DNA of 64,000 nt from Sodalis glossinidius str. 'morsitans' (GTDB lineage Bacteria > Pseudomonadota > Gammaproteobacteria > Enterobacterales > Enterobacteriaceae), in assembly GCF_000010085.1 (NCBI RefSeq), contig NC_007712.1, positions 1,674,001 to 1,738,000 of the forward strand. The letters are read 5' to 3'. This document shows positions 41,771 through 49,657 of the stretch, piece after piece. The notes under the pieces are model-generated. The model had not been told where the DNA came from and ran no database searches. It worked only from the letters and a program-made list of their open reading frames with translations. A program made the translations under genes and the position numbers. Each line of letters begins with the position of its first letter. Positions within the stretch are counted from its first letter, which is position 1.

Positions 41771-42312
41771 ATGATGACAAAACGTCTATTTCTGGCGCGC
41801 GACCGTGAGAAATCGCTCCTGCGACTCCATCCCTGGGTCTTCTCTGGTGCGATTAGCCGGTTGGAAGGGAAAGCCCAGCCGGGAGAAACCATCGACATTT
41901 GCGATGACAAAGGCCGCTGGCTGACGCGCGGCGCGTGGTCACCGAAGTCGCAAATCCGGACCAAGGTGTGGAACTTCAACCCCGATGAGTAGATTGATGT
42001 CGACTTCTTCGTCAGCTGGTTGACGGCTGAACAAGGTCTGCGTACGTTGTTGGCGGCGCGGGACGGTTTGGATTGTTATCGCCTGATTGCGGGCGAATAG
42101 GACGGTTTACCCGGCATTACTATCGATCACTTCTGACTATCCTGAACACGATGCTCAGAATCTATGGTGATTTCTTGGTTGTGCAGTTGCTGTCCGCCGG
42201 TGCAGAATTTCAACGCGCCACTCTGTTAGCGGCACTTCTTCGCTGCTATCTCGACTGCTCGCTTTACGACCGTTCCGATGTCGCGGTACGCAAGAAAGAA
42301 AGTTGTTGGTAG
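41771..42312 (+). pseudogene. rlmI: rlmI, N-terminal fragment
   Basis: Starts [28 protein letters not shown], the PUA domain start of RlmI. It has in-frame stops after FNPDE, after LIAGE and after TIDHF, then a frame change to [20 protein letters not shown]...[15 protein letters not shown]. Homology ends at about 42305 and phage DNA begins. The C-terminal part is at 38289-38552 on the other strand. The gene was cut by an inversion and then decayed further. Confidence 0.9.
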
Positions 42313-42479
42313 GCTCCCTTGCGACACCGAATCTGGACGGCTTTCGTGCCTACGTTTTGGCGTTTATGGCTGCTGCCAGACCGTTTCACTTTGGTGAAAA
42401 TGATCGTAGCTGGGTGGCAAATTTTGATTACCTGCTGCAACGCAACACACTGACGAAAATCAGGGAGGGCACGCTGTGA
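42313..42479 (+). pseudogene. Phage replication initiator, C-terminal fragment
   Basis: The frame [43 protein letters not shown]...KIREGTL ends at 42479. The [18 protein letters not shown] pattern is typical of the C-terminus of phage replication proteins encoded before a DnaB-like helicase. Its 5' part is missing at the inversion breakpoint. It overlaps the helicase start (GTGA). Confidence 0.65.
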
Positions 42480-43575
42480 CAGATCAGGAAATCGAAGCCA
42501 GCGTCATCGGTGGTCTGCTGCTAGGCGGTTACACGCCTGATGCGGCGGATGTCCTCGCTACGCTGGATGACGACGCTTTCACCGCCAGCCTGTACCGTGA
42601 GACGTTCCGCGAAATTCGGCGGCAGGCGAAAACCCGTGGCTTGATTGACAGGCTGATGGTGGGTGAGGCGATGGGAGCGGCAACTTTGGCGCGGTGATGG
42701 AAACGGCGAAGAAGTGTCCCAGCGCAGCGAATCTCAAGGGGTATGCGCGGGTACTGGCAGACTATCAGCGTGTGCGGCGCTTCACGGCGTTGTTGGGCGA
42801 TGGACTGGAGCAGGTACGCCAGTCCCCGAACCATGAACGTGCGTTGGCAGTGATGGGGCAGGTGTTAGCCTCCCTGCGTGATATCGACTGCCCCGCCGAC
42901 GAAGTCCGCCTGATGCATATCGACGAGCTGATAGCCCCCTACACCGCGCTTTTGGAAAATTGCCTGAAGAATGGGGAAGCCTCGGACTCATTGAAAACGG
43001 GCATTGAGGAATTGGATGACATTCTTGGTGGTATCAATCCGGTGGACCCGGTGATTGTTGCCGCCCGTCCCGGCATGGGAAAGATTGAATTTGCCTTGAA
43101 GGTGGCGGAGGGTGTTGCAGCACAGCATACCACACGCCAGATTGACACGGAGAACGGTGCGATAACTGAAATCGAACGCAAGGGTGTTTTGATTTTCTCG
43201 ATGGAAATGGATGCGATGCAGGTTATCGAGCGCTCATTGGCGGGAGCCAGTCATCTCCCGGTTTCGACGCTACGCAAGCCTTGCCGGATGGATGACGGAG
43301 GTTGGGCAAGAGTATCTCAGGGACTTCGCCGCTTACAGGGGCTTGATGTTTGGGTCGTGGATGCATCATCACTGACCATCGAGCAGATACGAGCCATTTC
43401 TTACCGGCACAAGCTTACCCACCCTGCGTTATCGCTGATTATGGTCGATTATCTGGGTCTGATTGAGAAGCCACGAGCAGAGCGTAATGACCTTGCCGTC
43501 GCGCATATTTCCGGCAGCCTCAAGCGTATGGCGAAGGAGCTGAAAACGCCGGTGATGTCGCTGAGCCAGTTATTC
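42476..43575 (+). pseudogene. Phage replicative DnaB-type helicase, frameshifted and truncated
   Basis: The N-terminal domain ([18 protein letters not shown]..., GTG start at 42476) changes frame near 42685 to [21 protein letters not shown]. The RecA-like domain follows, with VAARPGMGK (a Walker A in which the family's Thr/Ser after Lys is Ile), [13 protein letters not shown] and [11 protein letters not shown]. After MSLSQLF (about 43575) the homology stops and a RusA C-terminus follows in frame. It would have been the prophage replication helicase. Three separate lesions make it inactive. Confidence 0.87.
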
Positions 43576-43800
43576 TGCGGTGAGGTTTCGGTGCTGATGA
43601 ATCTCTATCTCCTGGATAAACGCATGAGAGATGTCGATAATTACAGTAAAGGGGTATTTGATGTGCTAACCAAAGCGGGTATCTGGAACGACGACGGACA
43701 GGTGCGGGTGATGACCGTCAAGAAGATTGACGACAACGGCGGTGTCAAGGGTGGTAAGTGTGTGGTGGTGATTGATGAATATTGCGGGGGGCAGCATGAA
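43576..43800 (+). pseudogene. rusA: RusA-type Holliday junction resolvase, C-terminal fragment fused to the helicase
   Basis: In frame with the helicase, the sequence changes to [37 protein letters not shown], which carries the RusA metal-binding aspartates (RDVDNY and DD). The N-terminal half is missing. A deletion of the DNA between the two phage genes made the chimera. RusA resolves recombination intermediates in lambdoid phages and usually precedes Q. Confidence 0.82.
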
Positions 43801-44020
43801 AGATATTCGATACCTGTTAAGCGCATGGGGACATTGGAGCGGCTCACGTATTGGCACCGAGTACAAGGCTGCATGGCCCATTGTCACGGCAAGCAGCGAT
43901 ATCGACCCATGCTGTCCGATGAGGACGGGGAGATAGTTGACCGGGCGAGGGCGGCTGAAGGTCTTCGACCCGCTGGGCAACGATATCGTCGTGGCGTATT
44001 ACAGGGGGAAAGCATCGTGA
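43796..44020 (+). pseudogene. Q-like late antiterminator remnant
   Basis: ATG at 43796 starts [20 protein letters not shown], like the N-terminus of the phage Q antitermination family. Frame changes follow: IVTASSDID, then [15 protein letters not shown], then [18 protein letters not shown]. Position after rusA and before the late control and lysis region is right for Q. The assignment rests on short similarity and gene order. Confidence 0.6.
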
Positions 44021-44300
44021 CCTGCCATTCCAAGCTGCAAATCTTTGCGGACTATTTCCATATCCTTGCGGACGTCAGTTATCTGAAATGTTAAATCTTT
44101 ACGGACATCGGCGACATTTCGGTTTACTTCGGCAATTTCGTGCTTTACTTCAACGATATCGGTCTTAGTCGCTACATCCGCCACTTCGTGAGACTTACGT
44201 ACGACTAGGGAAATCGCCTTGGCTTGCTCACTGGTTAAGCCCGGCTGTCTGAAGCTCTTCTGACGCTTGCAATGTATCAAATGCAACTTGGTTGGTCCAT
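43999..44300 (-). pseudogene. DUF1640-like coiled-coil protein, frameshifted and shortened
   Basis: From ATG 44300 the readable frame AFDTLQASEELQTAGL changes to TSEQAKAISLVVRKSHEVADVATKTDIVEVKHEIAEVNRNVADVRKDL. Regular heptads predict a coiled coil. DUF1640 proteins normally end in one membrane helix, which is missing here: the frame ends in [10 protein letters not shown]. The family occurs in prophages and mobile DNA. It lies antisense to the phage genes around it. Confidence 0.6.
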
Positions 44301-44479
44301 GGGAAATCCTCCTGTTTTAAGCCAAGTTGTAAGCGATCTGACCGTCAATCTGCAAAATTTTGCAAGTTTGGTTTGACAAGCCCGCAAAACCTATCGTAGG
44401 CTAACCGCACTGTAACTTCTAAGCGGTCATCCGCACCCGATAGCTTTGCGGCTTTTTTATCCCGTAAAACGGTGTAAAC

Positions 44480-44593
44480 ACATCCGAAGGCCGGGTGGAG
44501 AGGCGTAATACAATACCCGAAAGGGGAATATGCCCGGAGTGTCTTAGAAGACTCCAGTTGACACCTGGTCACCAATTACTAAATGGTGGCCTT
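44480..44593 (+). ncRNA. C4-like antisense RNA upstream of an antirepressor gene
   Basis: The region has a nested set of hairpins: a GC-rich one (CCGGGT... to ...GCCCGG, 44490-44537), GAG-TG-TCTT-AG-AAGA-CTC (44537-44554) and GGTCACC/GGTGGCC (44567-44591). A promoter-like TTGACA lies at about 44372. C4 RNAs of P1 and P22-type phages lie directly upstream of ant and block its translation by antisense pairing. The place is exactly right (the antirepressor starts at 44620) and the sequence reminds me of that family. I could not run a covariance search. A minus-strand frame at 44345-44575 is probably a shadow. Confidence 0.5.
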
Positions 44594-44619
44594 TACTGAA
44601 ACTTCTAAGGAGGTCAACC

Positions 44620-45264
44620 ATGGCTTATTTATTCGTCAAACCTATCTCATATTCTTTTTAGGAAACTCATGATATTCGCATCCACATAATTGATAATGAA
44701 CTTTGGTTATGCCTCAAGGATGTGTGTGAGATTTTATCTATCACTGTTGCCAGTCATTCACGTTTTCAGATGAATAAAAAAGGGGTTACAAAACTTGTAA
44801 CCCCCACGGACGGCGACATGCAAGAGCTTAATTATGTTAATGAACCTAATCTTTATCGTCTAATTTTCCGCAGCAATAAGCCTGAAGCAAAACAATTTCA
44901 AGATTGGGTATTCGATGATGTACTACCAACAATCCGCAAGACTGGTAAGTATGAGCACCTCACTCATAAGCCCGAAGCACGAGAGCTACTAACCGCTGAC
45001 GATACACCTCATCTTGCTCGGCTCATCTGGGGCATATCGAACGGCTTCCGATTTGAGCGCTCATGGAGCAATGCTATCTGGCATGCACTGCGTTATGCGG
45101 CAGGTGTCTCTTCCCCACAACATTTTAGCGTGAGCCATATTCCGATCATCGCGGAAGAGTGCCAGCGGCATTTACAGTTTCACTAATGTGCTGAAAGAGG
45201 TCATGTGCGACGCTAAAAGCAGGCTGTCCGGCTGGTTCATGCGGATGCCGTGGTATCAGAAATG
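44620..45264 (+). pseudogene. Bro-N antirepressor, nonsense and frameshift
   Basis: A strong ribosome site AAGGAGGT precedes ATG 44620. The frame meets TAG at codon 14, then continues (RIHIIDNELWLCLKDVCEIL...GVTKLVTPTDGDMQELNYVNEPNLYRLIFRSNKPEAKQFQDWVFDDVLPTIRKTGKY), the classic Bro-N DNA-binding domain. After QRHLQF a frame change leads to FTNVLKEVMCDAKSRLSGWFMRM. Antirepressors inactivate the prophage repressor. One early stop and one late shift break it. Confidence 0.88.
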
Positions 45265-45411
45265 AAACAGTTGCTTGATGAAACTAATAAATTTCACAAT
45301 GTTTTTCTGAAAAATACATTAGCACGATGGCAACAAGCGGATATCCAGCACTTCTTACAGCGGCATTGACAGCGTGAGGCTAAACAACTGATCAAAAGAT
45401 CAGTGAAACGC

Positions 45412-45439
45412 TTGACTGTTATAACGTTATAACACATAA
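45412..45439 (+). promoter_or_regulatory. Candidate phage late promoter with a perfect 18-bp palindrome
   Basis: TTGACT (45412-45417) and CATAAT (45434-45439) are 16 bp apart. Between them lies TGTTATAACGTTATAACA (45417-45434), a perfect palindrome suited to a dimeric repressor. A terminator follows within about 40 nt of the expected start, and the lysis genes lie beyond. This is the layout of the lambda-type late promoter with its early terminator, which Q overrides. A second inverted repeat CTGATC-AAAA-GATCAG lies at 45388-45403. Confidence 0.6.
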
Positions 45440-45475
45440 TCGTTGCATGCTGCGGCAAAAGTGCGCAGGACATGA

Positions 45476-45508
45476 AGCCTCAACTCCCTCTTGTGGTTGG
45501 GGCTTTTT
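45476..45508 (+). terminator. Early terminator downstream of the candidate late promoter
   Basis: AGCCTCAAC pairs with GTTGGGGCT (one G-U pair), followed by TTTTT. A transcript from the promoter at 45412-45439 would be about 60 nt long. Confidence 0.75.
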
Positions 45509-45547
45509 GCTATTGACAGCTACTGATTTCTGAATAAAATTATTGAG

Positions 45548-45628
45548 TCGCACATCTGATTGTTGTCCAGTCCGTATCAGTTTTGCACAGATGTGCGATA
45601 AAGCCTCGGTTAATGCTGAGGCTTTTTG
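45548..45628 (+). ncRNA. Structured element: long hairpin followed by a second terminator
   Basis: TCGCACATCTG (45548-45558) and its exact complement (45588-45598) enclose 29 nt. Directly after comes AGCCTCGG-TTAATG-CTGAGGCT with TTTTT (45602-45628). Two stacked hairpins ending in a terminator look like a small RNA or a second stop in the late leader. Confidence 0.5.
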
Positions 45629-45923
45629 TTATAAGATAAAAAAGTAGATATTATTCTTATTCGCATTTTTTGATAAAAATATGTCCCCTCGATTCCGTAG
45701 GCAGCGGAAACGTAAGAGGGGAGGTCAAATGACCGTTTCTTTCAAGAAAAATATATAGTGGGCAAGATAGCTTAAAATTAAAGACGTGGCATCCATACTT
45801 TTGTATAGGTGCTTCACCCTCCAAAATAATCTCAAGGCTACGCTCCGGCGTGGCCTTTTTTTCTGACCGATAGCCACTCCCGGACGAGGTGGCGCAATAA
45901 CTCCAATAATCTGAATAACTCCA

Positions 45924-46106
45924 ATAGAAAAATTTACTACCGGCTCTGCCTACAGCTGGGCCCTTGTCACGTGCCTGCTGGGTGCATTCTCGCTCAGTGA
46001 ATGGGCGTTGATTACCGATATCGCCTGTACGCTGGCTACTTTCCTGCTGAACTGGGTTTACCGGCACAAGGAATACCGTTTTAGGACGAAGCACGATGAG
46101 CATTAA
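45924..46106 (+). pseudogene. Phage holin remnant (small class II type)
   Basis: The frame EKFTTGSAYSWALVTCLLGAF...EWALITDIACTLATFLLNWVYRHKEYR has two hydrophobic segments and a basic tail, like small class II holins. It directly precedes and overlaps the endolysin gene. The codon at the expected start is ATA (45924) rather than ATG, and the first membrane segment seems shortened. Holins permeabilise the inner membrane to release or activate endolysin. Confidence 0.7.
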
Positions 46107-46631
46107 ACACGCTGCCGCCCCGATGTGTGCCGTCACCGCCATTATTGCGTTGGTTGTTTCACATGGACAGGTGCGTACCAATATCGAGGGACTTAAGCTT
46201 ATCGGCAATGCGGAAGGTTGTCTCCGGGAGCCGTACCGTTGCCCTGCCGATCGACTTACCGATGGCATTGGCAATACCCACGGCGTTAAGCCCGGCACTT
46301 ACAAAACAGACCAGCAGATAGCAGCAGACTGGCAGCGCAATATTCTGGATGCAGAGCACTGCATCAACACGTATTTCCTGGGTCACGAGATGTCGGACGA
46401 CACTTTCAGCGCGATGACTTAGCCGCGTTCACCACGGGCTGCTACGGCTTGCGTACGTACAAAGGGAAGGACGGCCAGCGCCATGAAACGACACTTCATA
46501 AACTGGCGCGGCGGGGAAAATGGCGTGAGATGTGTGAGCGTTTGACAGAATTCAACAACGGGGGCAAGTACCCCGGCCTCACGAAGTGCCGGGAAGCCGA
46601 GCGTCAGTTGTGCCTTAAAGGACAAGATTAA
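46096..46631 (+). pseudogene. Phage endolysin (GH24 lysozyme), frameshifted
   Basis: Starts MSIKHAAAPMCAVTAIIALVV, an uncleaved-looking hydrophobic N-terminus as in SAR endolysins. The catalytic region IEGLKLIGNAEGCLREPYRCPADRLTDGIGNTHG follows. Near 46420 the frame shifts; the rest is AAFTTGCYGLRTYKG...LHKLARRGKWREMCERLTEF...CREAERQLCLKGQD, ending at 46631. In the family the Glu-Asp-Thr triad sits in this N-terminal part; only the C-terminal lobe is lost by the shift. Confidence 0.9.
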
Positions 46632-47017
46632 TGTACTGGAAATTACCTCTTGCCATGACTGCATTGCTGGTATTTCTGGCCGTGGTGGCGCTCTTCTACC
46701 GTATCCAATATAAAGGTGCGGAAGAGACATTAAGGCAAGTTGAACTCGAAGCGGAGTTCCGTCAGGCGGAGATTGAGCAGTTAAGCCGCCAGATACAGAC
46801 CATCGCCACGCTGGATTTGCAACACACGCGAGAGCTTGGAAATGATAAAAAAACGTATTGCGCAGCTTGAGCGCGATGTGGCTGACGGTCGTCGTTGGTT
46901 GCAGATCAACGCCACCTGCCCAGCAGTGCCAACCGGTAGCCCCGCCGCCCGCATGGATGATGCAACCCGCACCAGACTTACTGACGCCGCTCAACGAAAT
47001 TATTTCACCCTCAGGCG
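46631..47017 (+). pseudogene. Rz-like spanin subunit, frameshifted and cut by IS copy B
   Basis: The start overlaps the endolysin stop (TAATG). MYWKLPLAMTALLVFLAVVALF is the N-terminal membrane anchor, followed by a coiled coil. Near 46845 the frame changes to KKRIAQLERDVADGRRWLQINATCP. The IS begins at 47018, ending the homology at QRNYFTLR. Rz with Rz1 fuses inner and outer membranes at lysis. Confidence 0.88.
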
Positions 47018-47028
47018 GGCTTTGTTAA
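46876..47028 (+). CDS. Rz1-like outer-membrane spanin lipoprotein, embedded in Rz
   Basis: An ATG at 46876 in the +1 frame relative to the Rz C-terminus opens 50 codons: MWLTVVVGCRSTPPAQQCQ... with a lipobox VVVGC and a Pro-rich mature part (VAPPPAWMMQPAP), the hallmarks of Rz1. It is too short for ordinary gene finding. The last four codons (GGLC) and the stop TAA are supplied by the left end of IS copy B. It is the only lysis gene with an open frame. Confidence 0.8.
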   Translation: MWLTVVVGCRSTPPAQQCQPVAPPPAWMMQPAPDLLTPLNEIISPSGGLC

Positions 47029-48070
47029 ATAAATATAACTTTTAGGTGATCGTCTGCTCAGATCACTACCGTCATTTCAACATCTGCACTCCATGGCAAA
47101 GCAAAAGTTTAAAATAACCAACTGGTCCACTTACAACAAAGCTCTCAAGCAGCGCGGGGCTCTGACGATATGGCTGGATGAGTCGGCAATTGTTGCATGG
47201 ACGGAAAAAACAACGCCTGAACAGCGTGGCCAGCCGCTTCACTACGCAGATATGGCTATCACCACTGTTCTGATGATGAAACGCGTGTTTGGCCTTTCGT
47301 TAAGGGCTTTACAGGGCTTCGTTGACGCCATTTTTAAACTGATGGGGCTGCCGCTAAGATGCCCAGACTACTCGCTGCTCAGCAAGCGAGCAAAGACAGT
47401 TAAAATCAGCATAAAAACGCCGACCCGTGGTGAAATCTCACCTCTAGTCATTGACGGAACCGGCCTGAAGGTCTTTGGCGAAGGCGAATGGAAAGTCCGG
47501 CAGCATGGTGCCGACAGACGGAGGGTGTGGCGTAAGCTGCATATGGCCGCAGACAGTGTAACGCATGAGATTATCTGTGCTGACTTATCGCTCAGCGGTA
47601 CGACGGATGCTCAGGCCCTACCAGCTCTGATAAACCAGACCCACCGGAAAATCAGGGAAGCGTCGGCTGATGGCGCTTACGATACCCGATACTGTCATGA
47701 TGCTCTGCTGAGGAAGAAAATAAGGCCTCTTATTCCTCCACGAGGTGGGGCACAATATTGGCCAGACCGATACCATGAGCGTAACTACGCCGTTGCGAAT
47801 CAGCGTCTAAGCGGCAGTAACGATGTATGGAAAAAGCAAGTGGGCTATCATCGACGCTCAGTGGCTGAAACAGCTATATTCCGGTTCAAAACGCTTATGG
47901 GCGATCATCTAAGTCTGCGTGACTATGATGCGCAGGTAGGTGAGGCAATGGCGATGGTCAAAGCGCTTAACAAAATGACGCTGTTAGGAATGCCGAACAG
48001 CATCCGGATCGCATCACAATCGATCTGCTAGGGGGGCGTAGTCACAAGTTCTGATTTATTCAACAAAGCC
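47018..48070 (+). mobile_element. IS5-family, IS903-type element, copy B, full length
   Basis: 1053 bp with ends GGCTTTGTTAAATAAAT (left) and GGCTTTGTTGAATAAAT (right, inward). The transposase is complete. The 9 bp on the left (CCTCAGGCG) and right (TCCCGGCAC) do not match, unlike copies A and C. This suggests that the flanks were exchanged by recombination or deletion after insertion. Confidence 0.93.
47093..48031 (+). CDS. IS903-type transposase, intact
   Basis: 312 residues, starting MAKQKFKITNWSTYNKALKQRG, close to IS903 transposase in length. The DDE motifs of the IS5 family are visible: first Asp in LVIDGTGLKVFGEGEWK, second in EASADGAYDTR, Glu in HRRSVAETAIFRFK (Y-2-R-3-E type spacing). 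This is the only intact transposase among the copies in the window and could act in trans on the others. Confidence 0.95.
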   Translation: MAKQKFKITNWSTYNKALKQRGALTIWLDESAIVAWTEKTTPEQRGQPLHYADMAITTVLMMKRVFGLSLRALQGFVDAIFKLMGLPLRCPDYSLLSKRAKTVKISIKTPTRGEISPLVIDGTGLKVFGEGEWKVRQHGADRRRVWRKLHMAADSVTHEIICADLSLSGTTDAQALPALINQTHRKIREASADGAYDTRYCHDALLRKKIRPLIPPRGGAQYWPDRYHERNYAVANQRLSGSNDVWKKQVGYHRRSVAETAIFRFKTLMGDHLSLRDYDAQVGEAMAMVKALNKMTLLGMPNSIRIASQSIC

Positions 48071-48154
48071 TCCCGGCACCTGAATTTGCAGATGCTAAGC
48101 GACTATAGAGCATGGAATTTCCTTCGTCAAATGTGGGTGCGGGTGTGGCAAAAT

Positions 48155-48229
48155 GCTTGGTATATTCACTTTTTGATTATTGTAAGTTTTTGATATTCAA
48201 GTGAGTTAAAAGGAATTTGTATACCAAGC
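48155..48229. repeat. Inverted repeats near the attachment site of element 2
   Basis: GCTTGGTATA (48155-48164) and TATACCAAGC (48220-48229) are perfect inverted copies 55 bp apart. They lie just left of the tRNA-Ser fragment. They could be integrase arm or core sites. Confidence 0.45.
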
Positions 48230-48266
48230 GATGACTATAACTTATTGAAAATAAAATATTTTACTT

Positions 48267-48326
48267 CGGTCTTGAAAACCGGCGAAGGGCAACTTTTCGT
48301 GAGTTCGAATCTCACCTCCTCTGCCA
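48267..48326 (+). other. 3' fragment of tRNA-Ser, prophage attachment site
   Basis: About 60 bp repeat the 3' part of serT from the anticodon stem to CCA (CGGTCTTGAAAACCGGCGAA ... CTCACCTCCTCTGCCA) with three base differences. The 5' half of a tRNA is absent, so this is the duplicated att sequence. Flanking sequence on its 3' side (ATATTTATCAA) also matches that next to serT, because related integrase genes follow both. Confidence 0.9.
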
Positions 48327-48394
48327 TATTTATCAATAGTTTATGTGAAATATCAGATAGGCTAGAAATCGGTGTTGGTATTATCTTGGTATAT

Positions 48395-49429
48395 TTACTT
48401 AGTATATTTTTCGCTCTTAGGTAGCGAAGGGATATCAAGAGTAGGCGATATTTTAACCTTTCTGTTGTACACCAAAACCTGACTTTCTGATTTATGCCCG
48501 CTAAATAGTTGCTTATCTTTTGTACTCCCTTTGTAATCCGAAATCCCCTTAGCTTTCAAATCATAAAATGTACAGTCAAGATCGTAGCCAAGTTGGGCAG
48601 CTGCTTTTGAACGCGCTTCCATCCATCGGTTACTGAATCCACGTTTGCTGTAGTGCCGATTATGCTGTCCCATGATGACGGCGGAGGTAACATCTGCTGG
48701 TGTGGAAAAGCCTTTGGCATGATCTATCGCAGCTTGAAGCCTTGGCGTCCAGGCTTTGATTTGCTTAATTCCAGTCTTTCCCTGCTGAATAAAAATCCCT
48801 TGCTCAGTGATTTGTTGCCACTTCATCCCAAGTACATCAGATAATCGAGCGGCGTAAAGGTATGCTATCTCCATAGCAACTTTGACTATATCGTCAGCAG
48901 CTTGATAAATGGCAAGATATTCCTCATCCGTAATGTACCGGTCACGCTTGACGGCTTTAAACTTCATAACGCCGGCACAGGGGTTGCCTTTAACATAGCC
49001 TCTCTCATAGCCCCATCGGTAAACGCGAGACATGCTCGCCATTTCGTGGGTCGCTTGCGTTTTACTCTGTAGTCCACGCTTATCCATAAACTCCCGGACA
49101 TGCTCCGGTTTAATGCCGTCGGCCTTCATCTCTCCGAATATGGCAAATAGTTTTTTCTGGTGCTGCATGTAATCTTGTTGGGTGCGTGGTTTTAGCTCAA
49201 TGAAATACGTGCTACCAATAAACTTTTCCCATAGTTGGCTAAAGGTAATCGGTTTACGTGCCTGATTAACAACTTCCTCATATTTTTTCCAGACAGCGGC
49301 AATGCCATCTTTGATTAGCGTCAGCGTGATTGATTAGCTTGATGTTGGTTTCCAGACATAACTGTAGCCGTTAGTGTAAACTCTATTAGGTAGTTTGTTA
49401 TGCTCAGGGTTAAGTCGTTTCCGGCCCAT
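48395..49429 (-). pseudogene. Tyrosine integrase 2, one nonsense codon near the N-terminus
   Basis: ATG at 49429 starts MGRKRLNPEHNKLPNRVYTNGYSYVWKP; TAA follows at codon 32. The same frame then stays open to 48395 through the core-binding domain and catalytic domain, including Arg in AARLSDVLGMKW, HKSE and the Tyr in VLVYNRKVK. Unlike integrase 1 its catalytic end is intact. An internal ATG at 49168 could still yield a shortened protein lacking the arm-binding domain. It reads toward the tRNA-Ser fragment. Confidence 0.92.
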
Positions 49430-49636
49430 TTAAAGCGCTACAAAATTAGGTTTATCTTCTTTGATAGCGCTACTGTTTTCAGTATTCAAAAAATACGCGC
49501 GCATGATAATAGAATTTCCTTCTCTATCTTCCCAAAAGGGAATTTTGTGTTTAGCTAACCATTTTTTCTAGTACGCACTGTACTTATATTTGGTCAATTT
49601 AATGACTTCTTCTTTTTCAAGAAATAGCTCGCTCAT
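49430..49636 (-). pseudogene. Excisionase-like gene (DUF4224 type) with one nonsense codon
   Basis: ATG at 49636 starts MSELFLEKEEVIKLTKYKYSAY, then TAG, then in the same frame KKWLAKHKIPFWEDREGNSIIMRAYF... to TAA at 49430. The short winged-helix pattern (EEVIxLTxYK...Q...WLxxxxIPF) is typical of DUF4224, found directly upstream of phage integrases. Its stop codon abuts the integrase start. Excisionases bend DNA and steer the integrase to excision. Confidence 0.8.
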
Positions 49637-49657
49637 TCTCTCTTATCCTGACTGTAT

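Noticed and set aside
42694..44094. 466-codon frame as a novel helicase family
   Set aside because: It is a deletion chimera of a DnaB-type helicase and RusA, followed by read-through of a Q-like gene in the wrong frame.
44345..44575. Minus-strand 76-codon frame upstream of the antirepressor
   Set aside because: It lies antisense to the C4-like RNA, whose structure better explains the conservation; coding support is weak.
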